64,000 nt of DNA from Spirosoma sordidisoli (GTDB lineage Bacteria; Bacteroidota; Bacteroidia; Cytophagales; Spirosomataceae), in NCBI RefSeq assembly GCF_004138325.1, contig NZ_SBLB01000004.1, forward strand, positions 558,001 through 622,000, given 5' to 3'. Every line of letters starts with the position of its first letter. The stretch's first letter is position 1. The position numbers were made by a program, and so were the translations under genes. This document shows positions 24,870 through 34,020 of the stretch, one piece after another. Below the pieces are notes generated by a model that had not been told where the DNA came from, searched no databases, and saw nothing but the letters and a program-made list of their open reading frames with translations.

Positions 24870-26333
24870 ATGAAACGTCTTATCATAGTCTGTATCCCCC
24901 TCTTTTTCCTGGCGAGCTGTGACGTGCTGGACAAGCAGCCGTTGCCGAGTATCACGCCCGAAAACTTTTTCACCACCGCCGACGACGCCGAGGCCGCGCT
25001 GACCGCGGGGTACGATGCGCTCCAGCAAACCAGCCTCTACGGGCAGGACCTGAACGTGGTGGGTGAGATGCCCTCCGACAACGTAACCAGCAGCAACGGC
25101 GACGTCAACGCGCTGGAGCGGCTGATCTGGACACCCCAGACGGGGCAGGTGAGCGGCATTTTTCAGGCCTCTTACATCGGTATCAACCGGGCCAATGCCG
25201 TGCTGCGGTACGTACCAACCATCTCGATGGATGCCACCCGCCGGGATCAGATCCTGGGCGAAGCGCGGTTCCTGCGGGCGCTGCACTACTTCAACCTGGT
25301 GCGGATGTACGGCGGAGTACCGCTGCGACTCGACCCCTCGGAGTCGGGCGAGCCGGGGGCAGTAGCCCTGGCCCGGTCAACCCCCGAGCAGGTATACGCC
25401 CAGATCGGAACCGACCTCCAGCAGGCCGAGCAGCTCACCGCTACCAGCTTCGGCAGCCAGGCAGCTAACCGGACCCGCATCATAAAAACGGCTGTCAACG
25501 CGCTCCAGGCGCGGGTATACCTGACCCAGCGCCAGTGGGCCGAAGCTGCTACGGCGGCCAACAAGGTGATCAGCAGCGGACAGTACCAGCTGTCGCCGAG
25601 TTTCAACGCCCTGTTCCCGCCCGACAACAATGCGGAGTCGATTGTAGAGGTCCAGTTTTCGGGCAATGCCGATGGCGGGTTCGTCTTACCCGACCTGCTG
25701 CTGCCCTCGCCCCCGGCAACCTATTCGTTCCCAAAATTCAACATTCCGACAACGGAGCTGATCCAGTACGCCGATACGCTCAACGACCTGCGCTGGAAGT
25801 TTACGGGCGAGGTGACCCAGACCGGCCGTAACCACGCCAGCTTCGTGATGGCCCGCTCGGGCAACGCCAACGACAACGGGCCGTTCGTCTACAAATGGCG
25901 CAGCAACCCCAACGCCTTCAACAGCCCGGACAACTACTACGTGCTGCGGCTGGCCGATGTCCTGCTGATGTTTGCCGAAGCGTCCAACGAGCAGTCCGGC
26001 CCCAACCCGGATGCCCTGACCCGGCTGAATGCTGTACGGACCCGCGCGGGCCTACCGGCGCTTACGCTGGCTACCCTGGCCACGAAGCAGGCCTTCCGCG
26101 ATGAAGTAGACCGGCAGCGTCGGCTGGAGCTGGCTTTCGAGGGTGAGCGGTGGTTCGATCTGCTGCGGTATGCCCGGCATACCCAGGCCGACCCCAGCGC
26201 CACCCACCGCGTAACGGCGCTGACCATCATTCAGCAGGTGCGCGGTTCGCAGGATGTCAACTACCTGCTGTTCCCCATTCCGCAGAGCGAGATCAACAAT
26301 AACGCCCTGATTCAGCAGAACCCAGGATACTAA
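24870..26333 (+). CDS. SusD/RagB-family glycan-binding outer-membrane lipoprotein
   Basis: 487 aa. Lipoprotein signal with lipobox FLASC at about residue 18. Typical SusD order follows: DKQPLPSITPENFFTTADDA, GYDALQQTSLY, TPQTGQVSGIFQASYIGINR, RDQILGEARFLRALHYFNLV with RMYGGVP, helical tetratricopeptide-like pairs, and the C-terminal signature DNYYVLRLADVLLMFAEA, LNAVRTRAGLP, RRLELAFEGERWFDLLRY and LFPIPQSEINNN. It caps the SusC barrel and presents oligosaccharide. An upstream in-frame start would overlap susC and break the lipoprotein signal, so the ATG at 24870 is used. Confidence 0.96.
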   Translation: MKRLIIVCIPLFFLASCDVLDKQPLPSITPENFFTTADDAEAALTAGYDALQQTSLYGQDLNVVGEMPSDNVTSSNGDVNALERLIWTPQTGQVSGIFQASYIGINRANAVLRYVPTISMDATRRDQILGEARFLRALHYFNLVRMYGGVPLRLDPSESGEPGAVALARSTPEQVYAQIGTDLQQAEQLTATSFGSQAANRTRIIKTAVNALQARVYLTQRQWAEAATAANKVISSGQYQLSPSFNALFPPDNNAESIVEVQFSGNADGGFVLPDLLLPSPPATYSFPKFNIPTTELIQYADTLNDLRWKFTGEVTQTGRNHASFVMARSGNANDNGPFVYKWRSNPNAFNSPDNYYVLRLADVLLMFAEASNEQSGPNPDALTRLNAVRTRAGLPALTLATLATKQAFRDEVDRQRRLELAFEGERWFDLLRYARHTQADPSATHRVTALTIIQQVRGSQDVNYLLFPIPQSEINNNALIQQNPGY

Positions 26334-26347
26334 CCACCTACCTCGAT

Positions 26348-26413
26348 GTACAGTAGTCGGCTTACGGCGCCAGGCTTTCTGATACGGGTCGCCCCGCCAG
26401 CCGACTACTGTAC
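26348..26413 (+). promoter_or_regulatory. Long inverted repeat between susD and the GH30 gene
   Basis: GTACAGTAGTCGGCT (26348-26362) is perfectly complementary to 26399-26413 with a 36-nt loop, placed 14 bp after the susD stop and 25 bp before the GH30 start. In RNA it would form a 15-bp stem. Such intercistronic hairpins can protect the upstream susCD message or reduce downstream expression. Confidence 0.65.
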
Positions 26414-26438
26414 GCCGAAACCTGCATTCTTTTTCCCT

Positions 26439-27866
26439 ATGCATATCCCCTTCAACATACCCGCCCTGGTGCTGTCGCTGCTGATCACGATGGGGCTGGG
26501 CAGCAGCTGCCAGCGTGTCGTCCCGAGTCAGACGGCCTCAACCGGCGTCGAGTTCTGGCTCACGAACCCCGATCGGTCGGCACTTTTTGTCCGGCAACCG
26601 GCAGTACTCCGGTTCAGTGATGCCAGCAGCCAGCAACCGGTCATCACCGTCGACGAAAGCCAGACATTCCAGTCTATCGACGGGTTCGGTTATACGCTGA
26701 CGGGGGGCAGCGCCATGCTCCTCGACCGCATGGATGCCAGCTCCCGCGCGGCCCTGCTTAATGAGCTGTTTTCGACAAAAGACAACGGTATTGGTGTCAG
26801 CTATCTGCGGGTCAGCATCGGCGCGTCGGATCTCGACGACCGGGTTTTCTCCTACAGCGACCTGCCTGACGGACAGACTGACCCTAATCTGGAGAAGTTC
26901 TCGCTGGCGCCGGATCGGGCCCACCTGATTCCGATCCTGAAGCAGATTCTGGTCATCAACCCGGCTATCAAAATTCTGGGGTCGCCCTGGTCGCCACCCA
27001 CCTGGATGAAGACCAACAACAACTCGAAAGGAGGTAGTCTGAAGCCCGAATACTACGATGCCTATGCGCGGTATTTTGTCAAATACATTCAGGGCATGAA
27101 GGCCGAAGGTATCCGGATCGATGCGATCACGATTCAGAACGAGCCGCTCCATCCGGGCAACAACCCCAGCCTGCTGATGCTGCCGCAGGAGCAGGCGCAG
27201 TTCATCAAGCAGAACCTGGGCCCGGCGTTCCGGCAAGCCAGTATCGACACCAAAATTATCCTGTACGATCACAACGCCGACCGGCCCGACTACCCCATCT
27301 CGATCCTGAACGATCCGGACGCGAAACAGTACGTAGACGGCTCGGCGTTTCACCTCTACGCGGGTCCGATCAGCGCCCTGTCCGAGGTGCACAAGGCCCA
27401 TCCTGACAGGAACCTGTATTTTACCGAGCAGTGGATCGGCGCCCCCGGCAACCTGAAGGGCGACCTGGCCTGGCACGTGAAAACGCTGATCATCGGCGCT
27501 ACCCGCAACTGGAGCCGTACCGTACTGGAATGGAACCTCGCGGCCGACCCGAAGCAGCAGCCCCACACCCCCGGCGGCTGTACGCAGTGTCTGGGCGCCA
27601 TCACGCTGGACGGCAATACCGTTACGCGCAACCCGGCCTATTACAACATCGCCGTAGCGTCAAAATTTGTGCGGCCGGGCTCGGTTCGTATCGAGTCCAA
27701 CACCTCCGAAACCCTGCCCAACGTAGCCTTCAGAACCCCCGATGGGCGCCGGGTCCTGATTGTACTGAACAGTAGCCCGGCTGCCCAGTCGTTCAGCATT
27801 CAGCACAACGGCAAACGCGTCAGTACGAGCCTGCCCGAAGGGGCCGTAGGTACGTACGTCTGGTAA
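26439..27866 (+). CDS. Glycoside hydrolase family 30 lipoprotein (glucosylceramidase-like, beta-glycosidase)
   Basis: 475 aa from the ATG at 26439, which opens a lipoprotein signal with lipobox GSSC. GH30 landmarks: FQSIDGFGYTLTGGSAMLLD, YLRVSIGASDLDD, ILGSPWSPPTWMKTNN, the acid/base Glu235 in TIQNEPLH, and the nucleophile Glu330 in YFTEQWIG. A beta-sandwich part (about 385-475) follows, with KFVRPGSVRI and VAFRTPDGRRVLIVLN. GH30 enzymes cleave beta-glucosidic, beta-1,6-glucan or xylan linkages by retention; the subfamily with GSPWSPPTWMK is the glucosylceramidase / beta-1,6-glucanase type. Its place behind susCD suggests a surface enzyme that trims a beta-glucan before import, which is inference. 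Confidence 0.93.
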   Translation: MHIPFNIPALVLSLLITMGLGSSCQRVVPSQTASTGVEFWLTNPDRSALFVRQPAVLRFSDASSQQPVITVDESQTFQSIDGFGYTLTGGSAMLLDRMDASSRAALLNELFSTKDNGIGVSYLRVSIGASDLDDRVFSYSDLPDGQTDPNLEKFSLAPDRAHLIPILKQILVINPAIKILGSPWSPPTWMKTNNNSKGGSLKPEYYDAYARYFVKYIQGMKAEGIRIDAITIQNEPLHPGNNPSLLMLPQEQAQFIKQNLGPAFRQASIDTKIILYDHNADRPDYPISILNDPDAKQYVDGSAFHLYAGPISALSEVHKAHPDRNLYFTEQWIGAPGNLKGDLAWHVKTLIIGATRNWSRTVLEWNLAADPKQQPHTPGGCTQCLGAITLDGNTVTRNPAYYNIAVASKFVRPGSVRIESNTSETLPNVAFRTPDGRRVLIVLNSSPAAQSFSIQHNGKRVSTSLPEGAVGTYVW

Positions 27867-27891
27867 AACGGCATCGGTTCTTATTTATCTG

Positions 27892-27934
27892 AAAACCTTC
27901 CGGGTAGTTACGACTAGCCCGGAAGGTTTTTTTT
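27892..27934 (+). terminator. Terminator of the sus locus
   Basis: AACCTTCCGGG and its complement CCCGGAAGGTT form the stem around a small loop, followed by eight T. It closes the susC-susD-GH30 unit. Confidence 0.85.
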
Positions 27935-28064
27935 GTAAGTAACCCACTTACAGACAAATGTTTACGCCGTCAGGTAAATAAACGACCAGAACTCCGTAAT
28001 GTGCTGATTATGAACCAAAAAACTGATACTTTACGTACTCAAACCTCACCCACCATCCATACCT

Positions 28065-28907
28065 ATGAGCAACCACGCTGCGGCAGACAAGCTTCTCATT
28101 ATCAACCAGGAAAATTCACCGATTAACCTCCGAAAGATTCTCATTTCGCCACCCAGTACCGGTGTCGAAGACCGGGGTAACAATATCCTCCATTTCAACA
28201 GTGCGAACCGGGGCTACGAAGGCCGTAACGCCAGTGCCACCGAGTTTGTAAAAACAGAGCTGGTCAACGCCGAAGCGCTGGAAAGCGATAGTGAAATCCT
28301 TCAGTTTGCGGTTCGGAAAGCCCGGGAGTTCCGGCAACAAAAGAAAGGAACTTACCTGGAGTTTGGGTTCTGTACCGGTCGTACAATCAACTTCATTGCC
28401 GCGCTCGCCTATTATACGGATGTATGGGGATTCGATTCCTGCGAAGGCTTGCCGGAAGACTGGCGGGGCCATTTCGAGAAAGAAAAGTTCAAAATGATTC
28501 TCCATCCCGACAATTCGGGTTTACCGTATATTCCCTTCGTGCCGCTGGCCAATGTGAAGCTGGTGATCGGTGAAATTTCGAAAACGCTGCCCGTATTCAT
28601 CAGGACCCGGCTGGAAGCCGAGCAACACGTTGAACTGCTGCACATCGACACCGATATTTACCGCTCTGCCAAAACCGTTTATCGCGAACTGGACGACCGA
28701 ATTGTGCCGGGTGTTACGGTCGTGGTGCTGGACGAGGGGTACAATTACTTCTACGACGAACGGCTGGACAAGGGCGAGAGCGAGTGGAAAGAACACGAAT
28801 ACAAAGCCACTCATGAGTTTGCCCGCCGGAAAGGGTATCGGGTTGAGTACCTGGCCTACAATAAAACGCATCAGCAACTGGTATTACGCTTCATGAACGG
28901 ACGCTGA
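28065..28907 (+). CDS. Class I SAM-dependent methyltransferase-like protein (TylF-like)
   Basis: 280 aa, no signal or membrane segment. The Rossmann part carries GTYLEFGFCTGRTINFIAAL (motif I, SAM loop), VWGFDSCEGLPEDWRG (acidic end of strand 2), VELLHIDTDIYRSAKTVYRE (motif around strand 4) and VPGVTVVVLDEGY (strand 5). The DSCEGLPEDW and HIDTD pattern is that of macrocin O-methyltransferase/TylF-type proteins, which need a metal. The N-terminal ~70 residues are specific to this group. Its TGA overlaps the ATG of the next gene, which strongly couples the two products. Substrate unknown. Confidence 0.82.
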   Translation: MSNHAAADKLLIINQENSPINLRKILISPPSTGVEDRGNNILHFNSANRGYEGRNASATEFVKTELVNAEALESDSEILQFAVRKAREFRQQKKGTYLEFGFCTGRTINFIAALAYYTDVWGFDSCEGLPEDWRGHFEKEKFKMILHPDNSGLPYIPFVPLANVKLVIGEISKTLPVFIRTRLEAEQHVELLHIDTDIYRSAKTVYRELDDRIVPGVTVVVLDEGYNYFYDERLDKGESEWKEHEYKATHEFARRKGYRVEYLAYNKTHQQLVLRFMNGR

Positions 28908-30697
28908 TGGCCAGGCGACGTCGGTTATCCGAAGTAGACTTTATTGCCCAGCTCGACAGGCTGCTCACCAATAAAGCGAAGGTCAGTCTGGATAGCGTTG
29001 AGCCCGTTGTTATCAAGCAATATTATATCAATGGAAAAAAAGACGAGCGCGATACGCCACCCAGGTTCACCAAAGAAGTAACCATAAACGATGTTAAAAC
29101 GGGCGTTCTGGAAATCAAAGCCTGGAAGACCATTGGGCTTACTATTCAAAATGCCACGATGGGTGGCCTGTGGCTGATCGACCAGTGCGAATTCGAATTC
29201 ATCGAGATTACCGACTGTCCCGATTTTAACGGGCCGATCAAGTTGATGAACTCAACGGTGAAGCGACTGGTCATATCCGATTCAGTCATTACCGGGATAC
29301 AGCTTTCCAAAAATTCGTCGGTCGAAACAATCGTCATCACCAACAGCACCATAGAAAAACCCGCTGACGACTCGCTGCTGTATACGGGCTTCTTCATCGA
29401 CTCGTCCGTAGTCAGCAACCTGACCATCAGCGACATTACCGGCGAACAGCACATCTGCAACGCAACCCTTTCGAGTTCAGTACTGCGCAACCTGATTATC
29501 AGCCGGTCAGAAAACGTGGGTGCGTTTACGCTCAAGAAAGAAGCTACGCTGGGTGCCGTCAGCATCAGGGAGTCGGCGGTAGGGGGCTTGCTGGTTGCCG
29601 ACCGCTCGGATGTACAAACGATCACCATCGCAAAAGACAGTAGGATCGATGAGTTGTCGCTGACGGGCGCCCCCGGTCTGCAAAGCCTGCTCGTGGAAGA
29701 ATCGAAGATTGGCACCATTACCGTCAATAACCAACTGCTGCCCGAGGGCCTGATCCGGGCCGTAGAGATTGATACGCTCAGGTTCCTGAATAACTTCCGG
29801 AAGGATTCTGTCCTACAGATCAACAACGTAATCTTCAGGACGCTGATTTTTGAGGATTTCAACAACCTCGGCAATCTCAAATTCAGCAATGTAGACCGGG
29901 CCGTTGAGGAGCAGTCCAGCATCGAAATCCGTAACTCCGATCTGGGCAAAGCTCAGTTCATTGGCTGCAAGCTGGACGATGCGGTACGCTTCGAATTTTA
30001 CAACTCCAAACTGCTCGAAATATTCGTGGCAGGCACGATCTTCCCGGGCACGGTTACCCGTTCTCCTACGGGTACCTATCGGGAATACCACGTGCTGGAA
30101 CAGCAGCAGCTGGCGCTGGGACAGCTCCAGAAAGTGTATGAAAACAACGGCAACACCGTTCAGGCGCTGGAGTACCAGGCCCGGTATCTGAAAACAATTC
30201 AGGATGAACTGGCCAGCCGACTGCCACGCTGGTTGCAAACTTTCTTCAGCCTGAGCGCACGGGCCGGTGCTTTTATTGGCCGAAGCGTTTCCAGCCTGGC
30301 CGACAAACTATCGAGACAGGACCGGCTTAACCGGAAAGAACGCGCCGATTTTGTATCGCTCACCCTCAACTACCTGTCCAACAACTTCGGAAACAGCCTG
30401 ACCCGCGCCTTCTGGTGGACCATTACGATCAGCCTGCTCCTGTTTAGTTTGTACGGCTGTAGTATCGGCTACAAGCCAGCCGCGCACTGGTGGGTAGCAG
30501 AAAATCGGGACGATTTTTTTCACCTGATGAGTTACTACCCGGAGTTTCTGCTACCTACCCATAAGTCAAACTTCATAGAAGGCCCCATCGAACACCCCGA
30601 CATGGCCCGGTTCGTTGACTCCTTGTCGCGCATCATTATTGCTTACATGCTGTATCAGTTTGTACAGGCGTTCCGGAAGTACGGTCGCCGAAGCTGA
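28907..30697 (+). CDS. Beta-solenoid-like protein with C-terminal membrane pair, unknown function
   Basis: 596 aa, no signal peptide. Residues about 60-390 form a run of short beta-strands with irregular repeat spacing, such as VKRLVISDSVITGIQLSKNS, VETIVITNSTIEK, LGAVSIRESAVGGLLVADRS and LQSLLVEESKIGTITV, which looks like a right-handed beta-helix related to pentapeptide-repeat folds. A helical linker (about 395-500) follows. Two membrane helices lie at about 505-523 (FWWTITISLLLFSLYGC) and 570-590 (RIIIAYMLYQFVQAF) with a loop between, a layout reminiscent of two-helix ion-channel modules, but no selectivity filter is evident. It overlaps the methyltransferase gene by one base. It may be a membrane scaffold or channel with a cytoplasmic solenoid. 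Confidence 0.75.
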   Translation: MARRRRLSEVDFIAQLDRLLTNKAKVSLDSVEPVVIKQYYINGKKDERDTPPRFTKEVTINDVKTGVLEIKAWKTIGLTIQNATMGGLWLIDQCEFEFIEITDCPDFNGPIKLMNSTVKRLVISDSVITGIQLSKNSSVETIVITNSTIEKPADDSLLYTGFFIDSSVVSNLTISDITGEQHICNATLSSSVLRNLIISRSENVGAFTLKKEATLGAVSIRESAVGGLLVADRSDVQTITIAKDSRIDELSLTGAPGLQSLLVEESKIGTITVNNQLLPEGLIRAVEIDTLRFLNNFRKDSVLQINNVIFRTLIFEDFNNLGNLKFSNVDRAVEEQSSIEIRNSDLGKAQFIGCKLDDAVRFEFYNSKLLEIFVAGTIFPGTVTRSPTGTYREYHVLEQQQLALGQLQKVYENNGNTVQALEYQARYLKTIQDELASRLPRWLQTFFSLSARAGAFIGRSVSSLADKLSRQDRLNRKERADFVSLTLNYLSNNFGNSLTRAFWWTITISLLLFSLYGCSIGYKPAAHWWVAENRDDFFHLMSYYPEFLLPTHKSNFIEGPIEHPDMARFVDSLSRIIIAYMLYQFVQAFRKYGRRS

Positions 30698-30709
30698 TAC
30701 GCTAGGCCT

Positions 30710-32173
30710 CTACCGACTTACCGTTTTCAGCAGGGTGCCGCGGGTTATGCGGTCTTCGGCTTTGAGGCTGTTCAGCGTGCCCAGCTCTTCGAGCCGGCTG
30801 GCGGGCATATTCAGGGCGGTCATCACCTCCCGGAACGAACCATCGCGCGGGGCGGCCTGAATCCGGACGCGCTCGGGTTTGCGGTTCAGCTTATCGGGGT
30901 CGGTCAGTGCCCGGAAGCCCCCCGCCACCTGCCGGAAGGTAGGCAAACGGTTGCCGAACGCAGCCGCCTGCGACAGGCCGTGCAGCGCATAAACGGCGTT
31001 GTTGTACTGGATGAGCCAGGTAGCGATCTGCAGCCGGGTTTTGGGGTCCTGCTGCTGTTGTGGCTGGCCCTGCTGCTGTTGCGGCTGCTGCTGCGAAACC
31101 AGGAACAGAGCCGGGTTGCCGTTAATGGTGGTGCGGCTGTTTTCGAGTACGTTCAGGCTTAGCTCTTTCACCAGGTTCTGGGCCGCTTCATCGAGCGAGC
31201 CGCCTTTGGCCAGCATCAGGATCATGGCCGCCTGGCCGTCTTTGGGCCCCATCTGAAACTGCTCCGGCGAGTTCTGGTGATTCCAGTCGGCGGGTACCGG
31301 AAACTGGAACCGCAGCTCAGGATGATAAAACTGGTTGTTCTCCACAAAGCCCTGTTTGGGGTCCTCGCCGAAGATGATTCCGTCGATCATGCGCAGGTAC
31401 GACTCCCGATCGGTTCTGTAGCTGGCGGGATTTTTAGTCTGGTAACTCTGGGCCAGCTGGTTCACGCGTGCCTGGCGGTTGCCCGGATCGGGGTGGGTGC
31501 TCATGAACTGCGGAATAGCCTGACCGGCGTTATCCTGAATACGTTTGATGGTACCGAAGAAGCCGGCCATCTGACGGGCGTCGTAGCCGATCTTGCTCGA
31601 ATATTCGACCCCGATCTCATCCGACTCGGACTCGTGGGCCCGGCTGTAGCCCAGCAAGGCCAGCTGTAACCCCTGCGATGCGGCTTCGGTCAGCTGACCC
31701 GTTTTGTCGAGCAGCACCGACCCCAGAATCAGGCCCGCCGTACCGAAGAGCTGACTCGTTTGCTGGCGGGCCGAATGCTGGGCCGTAATATGACCGATCT
31801 CATGACCCAGTACCCCGGCAAACTCCGCTTCGTTGTTGAAGTGGGCCATGATGCCGCGGGTGAAATAAACGTAGCCGCCCGGTACCGCAAAGGCGTTTAC
31901 CACGGGCGAGTCGACAATGTAAAACTGGTAAGGCAGGTCGGGCCGGTGCGAAATCTGCGCCATAGCCTTTCCCTTTTCGTTGATAAAGGCCTGCAGTTTC
32001 TGGTCGTCATACAGCCCCATCGTGGCAACGACCGACGGGTGCGACTGCTGGCCGAGGGCAATTTCCTGCTCTTTCGACATAAAGACAACCTGGCGCTTGC
32101 CCGTTACGGGGTTGCGCGAACAGGCCGATAAGCCGACGAGCGCACTGAGAACAAGGATACGAAATGTAAGCAT
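30710..32173 (-). CDS. M48-family zinc metallopeptidase lipoprotein
   Basis: 487 aa. Lipoprotein signal, lipobox GLSAC. The catalytic domain (about 40-265) has the zinc motif HEIGH at His124-His128, preceded by the VNAFAVPGGYVYFTRG strand region, and the third ligand in ESESDEIGVEY. This is the BepA/LoiP-like group of periplasmic M48 peptidases that check outer-membrane protein assembly. A long C-terminal part (about 280-487) carries a Gln-rich stretch (QQPQQQQGQPQQQQ) and a domain ending RITRGTLLKTV. It is convergent with the solenoid gene, 12 bp apart. Substrate not known. Confidence 0.92.
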   Translation of the reverse strand: MLTFRILVLSALVGLSACSRNPVTGKRQVVFMSKEQEIALGQQSHPSVVATMGLYDDQKLQAFINEKGKAMAQISHRPDLPYQFYIVDSPVVNAFAVPGGYVYFTRGIMAHFNNEAEFAGVLGHEIGHITAQHSARQQTSQLFGTAGLILGSVLLDKTGQLTEAASQGLQLALLGYSRAHESESDEIGVEYSSKIGYDARQMAGFFGTIKRIQDNAGQAIPQFMSTHPDPGNRQARVNQLAQSYQTKNPASYRTDRESYLRMIDGIIFGEDPKQGFVENNQFYHPELRFQFPVPADWNHQNSPEQFQMGPKDGQAAMILMLAKGGSLDEAAQNLVKELSLNVLENSRTTINGNPALFLVSQQQPQQQQGQPQQQQDPKTRLQIATWLIQYNNAVYALHGLSQAAAFGNRLPTFRQVAGGFRALTDPDKLNRKPERVRIQAAPRDGSFREVMTALNMPASRLEELGTLNSLKAEDRITRGTLLKTVSR

Positions 32174-32246
32174 AGTGAATGGGTTTATAAACGGTCAGCT
32201 GGATACGGGTGGAGGTATCCGACCGGGGTATCTGCAAAATAGAAAC

Positions 32247-32254
32247 CAAATGTA
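32247..32254 (-). promoter_or_regulatory. Possible -7 box for the M48 gene
   Basis: On the minus strand this reads TACATTTG, a match to TAnnTTTG, 73 bp before the peptidase ATG. No good -33 element is visible, so support is moderate. Confidence 0.4.
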
Positions 32255-32268
32255 GCGAAAGAGGAAAA

Positions 32269-33192
32269 CTACTTATGTCCAATGGTCTGGCGGTAGCGCA
32301 GACTCTCGCGCATGGGACTACCCCGCCCGATGAACCAGGCCAGCCGCCCAAAGATCGGGTCACGCCGGAATTTACGCCCGTTTTTGATGAAATAATACAG
32401 CCGGAACAGGACGCGCTCGGGCCACGAATGGTACTTCCGGAAGTAATGAAACAGCGAAATGTAGTACTCTTTTTCGATGTCGTAATTGCGGGTTGTACTC
32501 TGTCCGGTGAAGTGGACATACTCGGCTTCAGGCACCAGCCAGGCCGTATAGCCGGCCCGCTGAAGCCGTTTGGCCAGGTCTTCTTCTTCTACGTAGAGGA
32601 AATGAGCTACGTCGAAACCCCCAATGGCCTGGAAAGCCGACGCCCGCACGAAGAGCGTACTGCCCATGATAAACGGCACCTGCACCGGCTGGGTATAAAC
32701 CTGCTGCAAAGGTGGGTACAGGGCCGGATTGAACCGTCGAACGGCCCCGTGTCCCAGCAGCTTGCTGCCCAGCGTAGGCAGGTAGCCAAATGTTTGCTGG
32801 CGGGAGCCATCACCCGCAAACATCTGCGCCCCACTCAGGCCAGCCTGTGGCGTGGCGTCCATAAAATCGGCCAGTTGTGTACACACATCGGTGCGCAGTA
32901 CACAGTCGTTGTTCAGAAAATAATAGTAGGTCGCCTGAGAGCCGGCGGCCTGGACGCCCAGCATATTTCCGCCCGAAAATCCCAGGTTGATGCGGCTCCT
33001 GACAAGCCGCACGTTCGGTTGTGCCGTCAGCGTTTCCAGAGCCGCCACATCGGCCGGGTTCGAATTGTTATCGACGATAATAATTTCGAAGGCAACCCCT
33101 TTCGTTTTGGCAACAATCGATTCAACGCAGTCGATGGTGAAGCGGTGGGAGTTGTAATTGAGCAGAATAATGGAAACGAAACGCTGGCTCAT
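32269..33192 (-). CDS. Family 2 glycosyltransferase (rhamnosyltransferase-like)
   Basis: 307 aa from the ATG at 33192; an upstream ATG adds 39 residues before the GT-A start and is disfavoured. The GT-A fold is clear: FVSIILLNYNSHRFTIDCVE, FEIIIVDNNSNPADV, VRSRINLGFSGGNMLG, YYYFLNNDCVLRTD (metal-binding acidic site) and ADFMDATPQAGLSGAQMF. Further on, FIMGSTLFVRASAFQAIGGF and FLYVEEEDLAKRLQRAGY are typical of WsaF/rhamnosyl-type GT2. It probably transfers a sugar onto a cell-surface polysaccharide or lipid at the cytoplasmic face. No other polysaccharide gene is nearby. Confidence 0.9.
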   Translation of the reverse strand: MSQRFVSIILLNYNSHRFTIDCVESIVAKTKGVAFEIIIVDNNSNPADVAALETLTAQPNVRLVRSRINLGFSGGNMLGVQAAGSQATYYYFLNNDCVLRTDVCTQLADFMDATPQAGLSGAQMFAGDGSRQQTFGYLPTLGSKLLGHGAVRRFNPALYPPLQQVYTQPVQVPFIMGSTLFVRASAFQAIGGFDVAHFLYVEEEDLAKRLQRAGYTAWLVPEAEYVHFTGQSTTRNYDIEKEYYISLFHYFRKYHSWPERVLFRLYYFIKNGRKFRRDPIFGRLAWFIGRGSPMRESLRYRQTIGHK

Positions 33193-33380
33193 CGGCAAAA
33201 CAGAGACCACCACCCGGCGGCAAACCGCAAAGAACCAGTAATTCAGGGGGCGAAGCAAATCACATAGCCCGAAAGCAGCTGAACGCCGGCTCAGAACGCA
33301 GTAACGCACACAACATTCGGCTAAGTCTGGCTACCTTACACGCTGTCCGACCTTTCTCTACACCAAACGTTTCAGCCAGT

Positions 33381-33998
33381 ATGTGGACTCTCATTAAACC
33401 CCTTCTGCTTGTTGTTGGCCTGGCACTCCCGGCCTGCTGCTTCGGTCAGATCGTCGAAGCAACCGTAGAACCACCCCGATGCGCCAACCGTGACCTGATG
33501 GCAAGAGCGGGCGCCGGCGACGTTCTGAAAGCGTATCAGGATTACCTGCAGCAGACCCATACTCACGAGATTATGACTCCGGACGGCCCCATGGGTATAC
33601 TGCTGCTCACCGAGTTTGTAAACGCGCAGGGGAAAGCCTGCTGGCGACTCGAAGTATGTTACGACGACCGCTACAAACAAGCCGTGCCGACGGGTTACTT
33701 TTTCCAGAAGTCCGGCCGGTTCAGACTGATTGTCGTTTACAGGGGAAATGAGAAAGGCAACATGCTGAACCCGGACCTGGAGTCGTCGGCCACGCAGCAA
33801 CATACGCTGGCCTGTTACGAAGAAATTGTTGGCAATCGGGTATACATCCGGCCACCGCGCCAGCCACGCATTGCCCGTATTCTGGGCCGAAATTCGGATA
33901 TGTGGGTAAAGGACAGGGTCGATATTTCAGGCAACGTATACAGCGCCCTGACCTTCGTTTTTGAAACCGACGGCACGTTCAGTCTGATAAGCGGCTAA
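33381..33998 (+). CDS. Secreted protein of unknown function
   Basis: 205 aa with a signal peptide (LLLVVGLALPACCFG, then QIVEA). LPAC could also act as a lipobox, so it may be a lipoprotein. The mature part has a helical segment (AGAGDVLKAYQDYLQQTHTH) followed by beta-rich sequence with LLTEFVNAQGKACWRLEVCY and FRLIVVYRGN. No known family recognised. Base composition is like its neighbours. It is divergent from the glycosyltransferase gene and convergent with recX. Confidence 0.65.
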   Translation: MWTLIKPLLLVVGLALPACCFGQIVEATVEPPRCANRDLMARAGAGDVLKAYQDYLQQTHTHEIMTPDGPMGILLLTEFVNAQGKACWRLEVCYDDRYKQAVPTGYFFQKSGRFRLIVVYRGNEKGNMLNPDLESSATQQHTLACYEEIVGNRVYIRPPRQPRIARILGRNSDMWVKDRVDISGNVYSALTFVFETDGTFSLISG

Positions 33999-34020
33999 TG
34001 GCCAGGCTAGTCAGCCCACG

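Noticed and set aside
26538..27566. 342-codon minus-strand frame opposite the GH30 gene
   Set aside because: Antisense of a gene with all GH30 catalytic motifs; composition is Val/Arg/Gly repetitive.
32209..33267. 352-codon plus-strand frame opposite the GT2 gene
   Set aside because: Antisense shadow; the minus strand shows the GT-A motifs.
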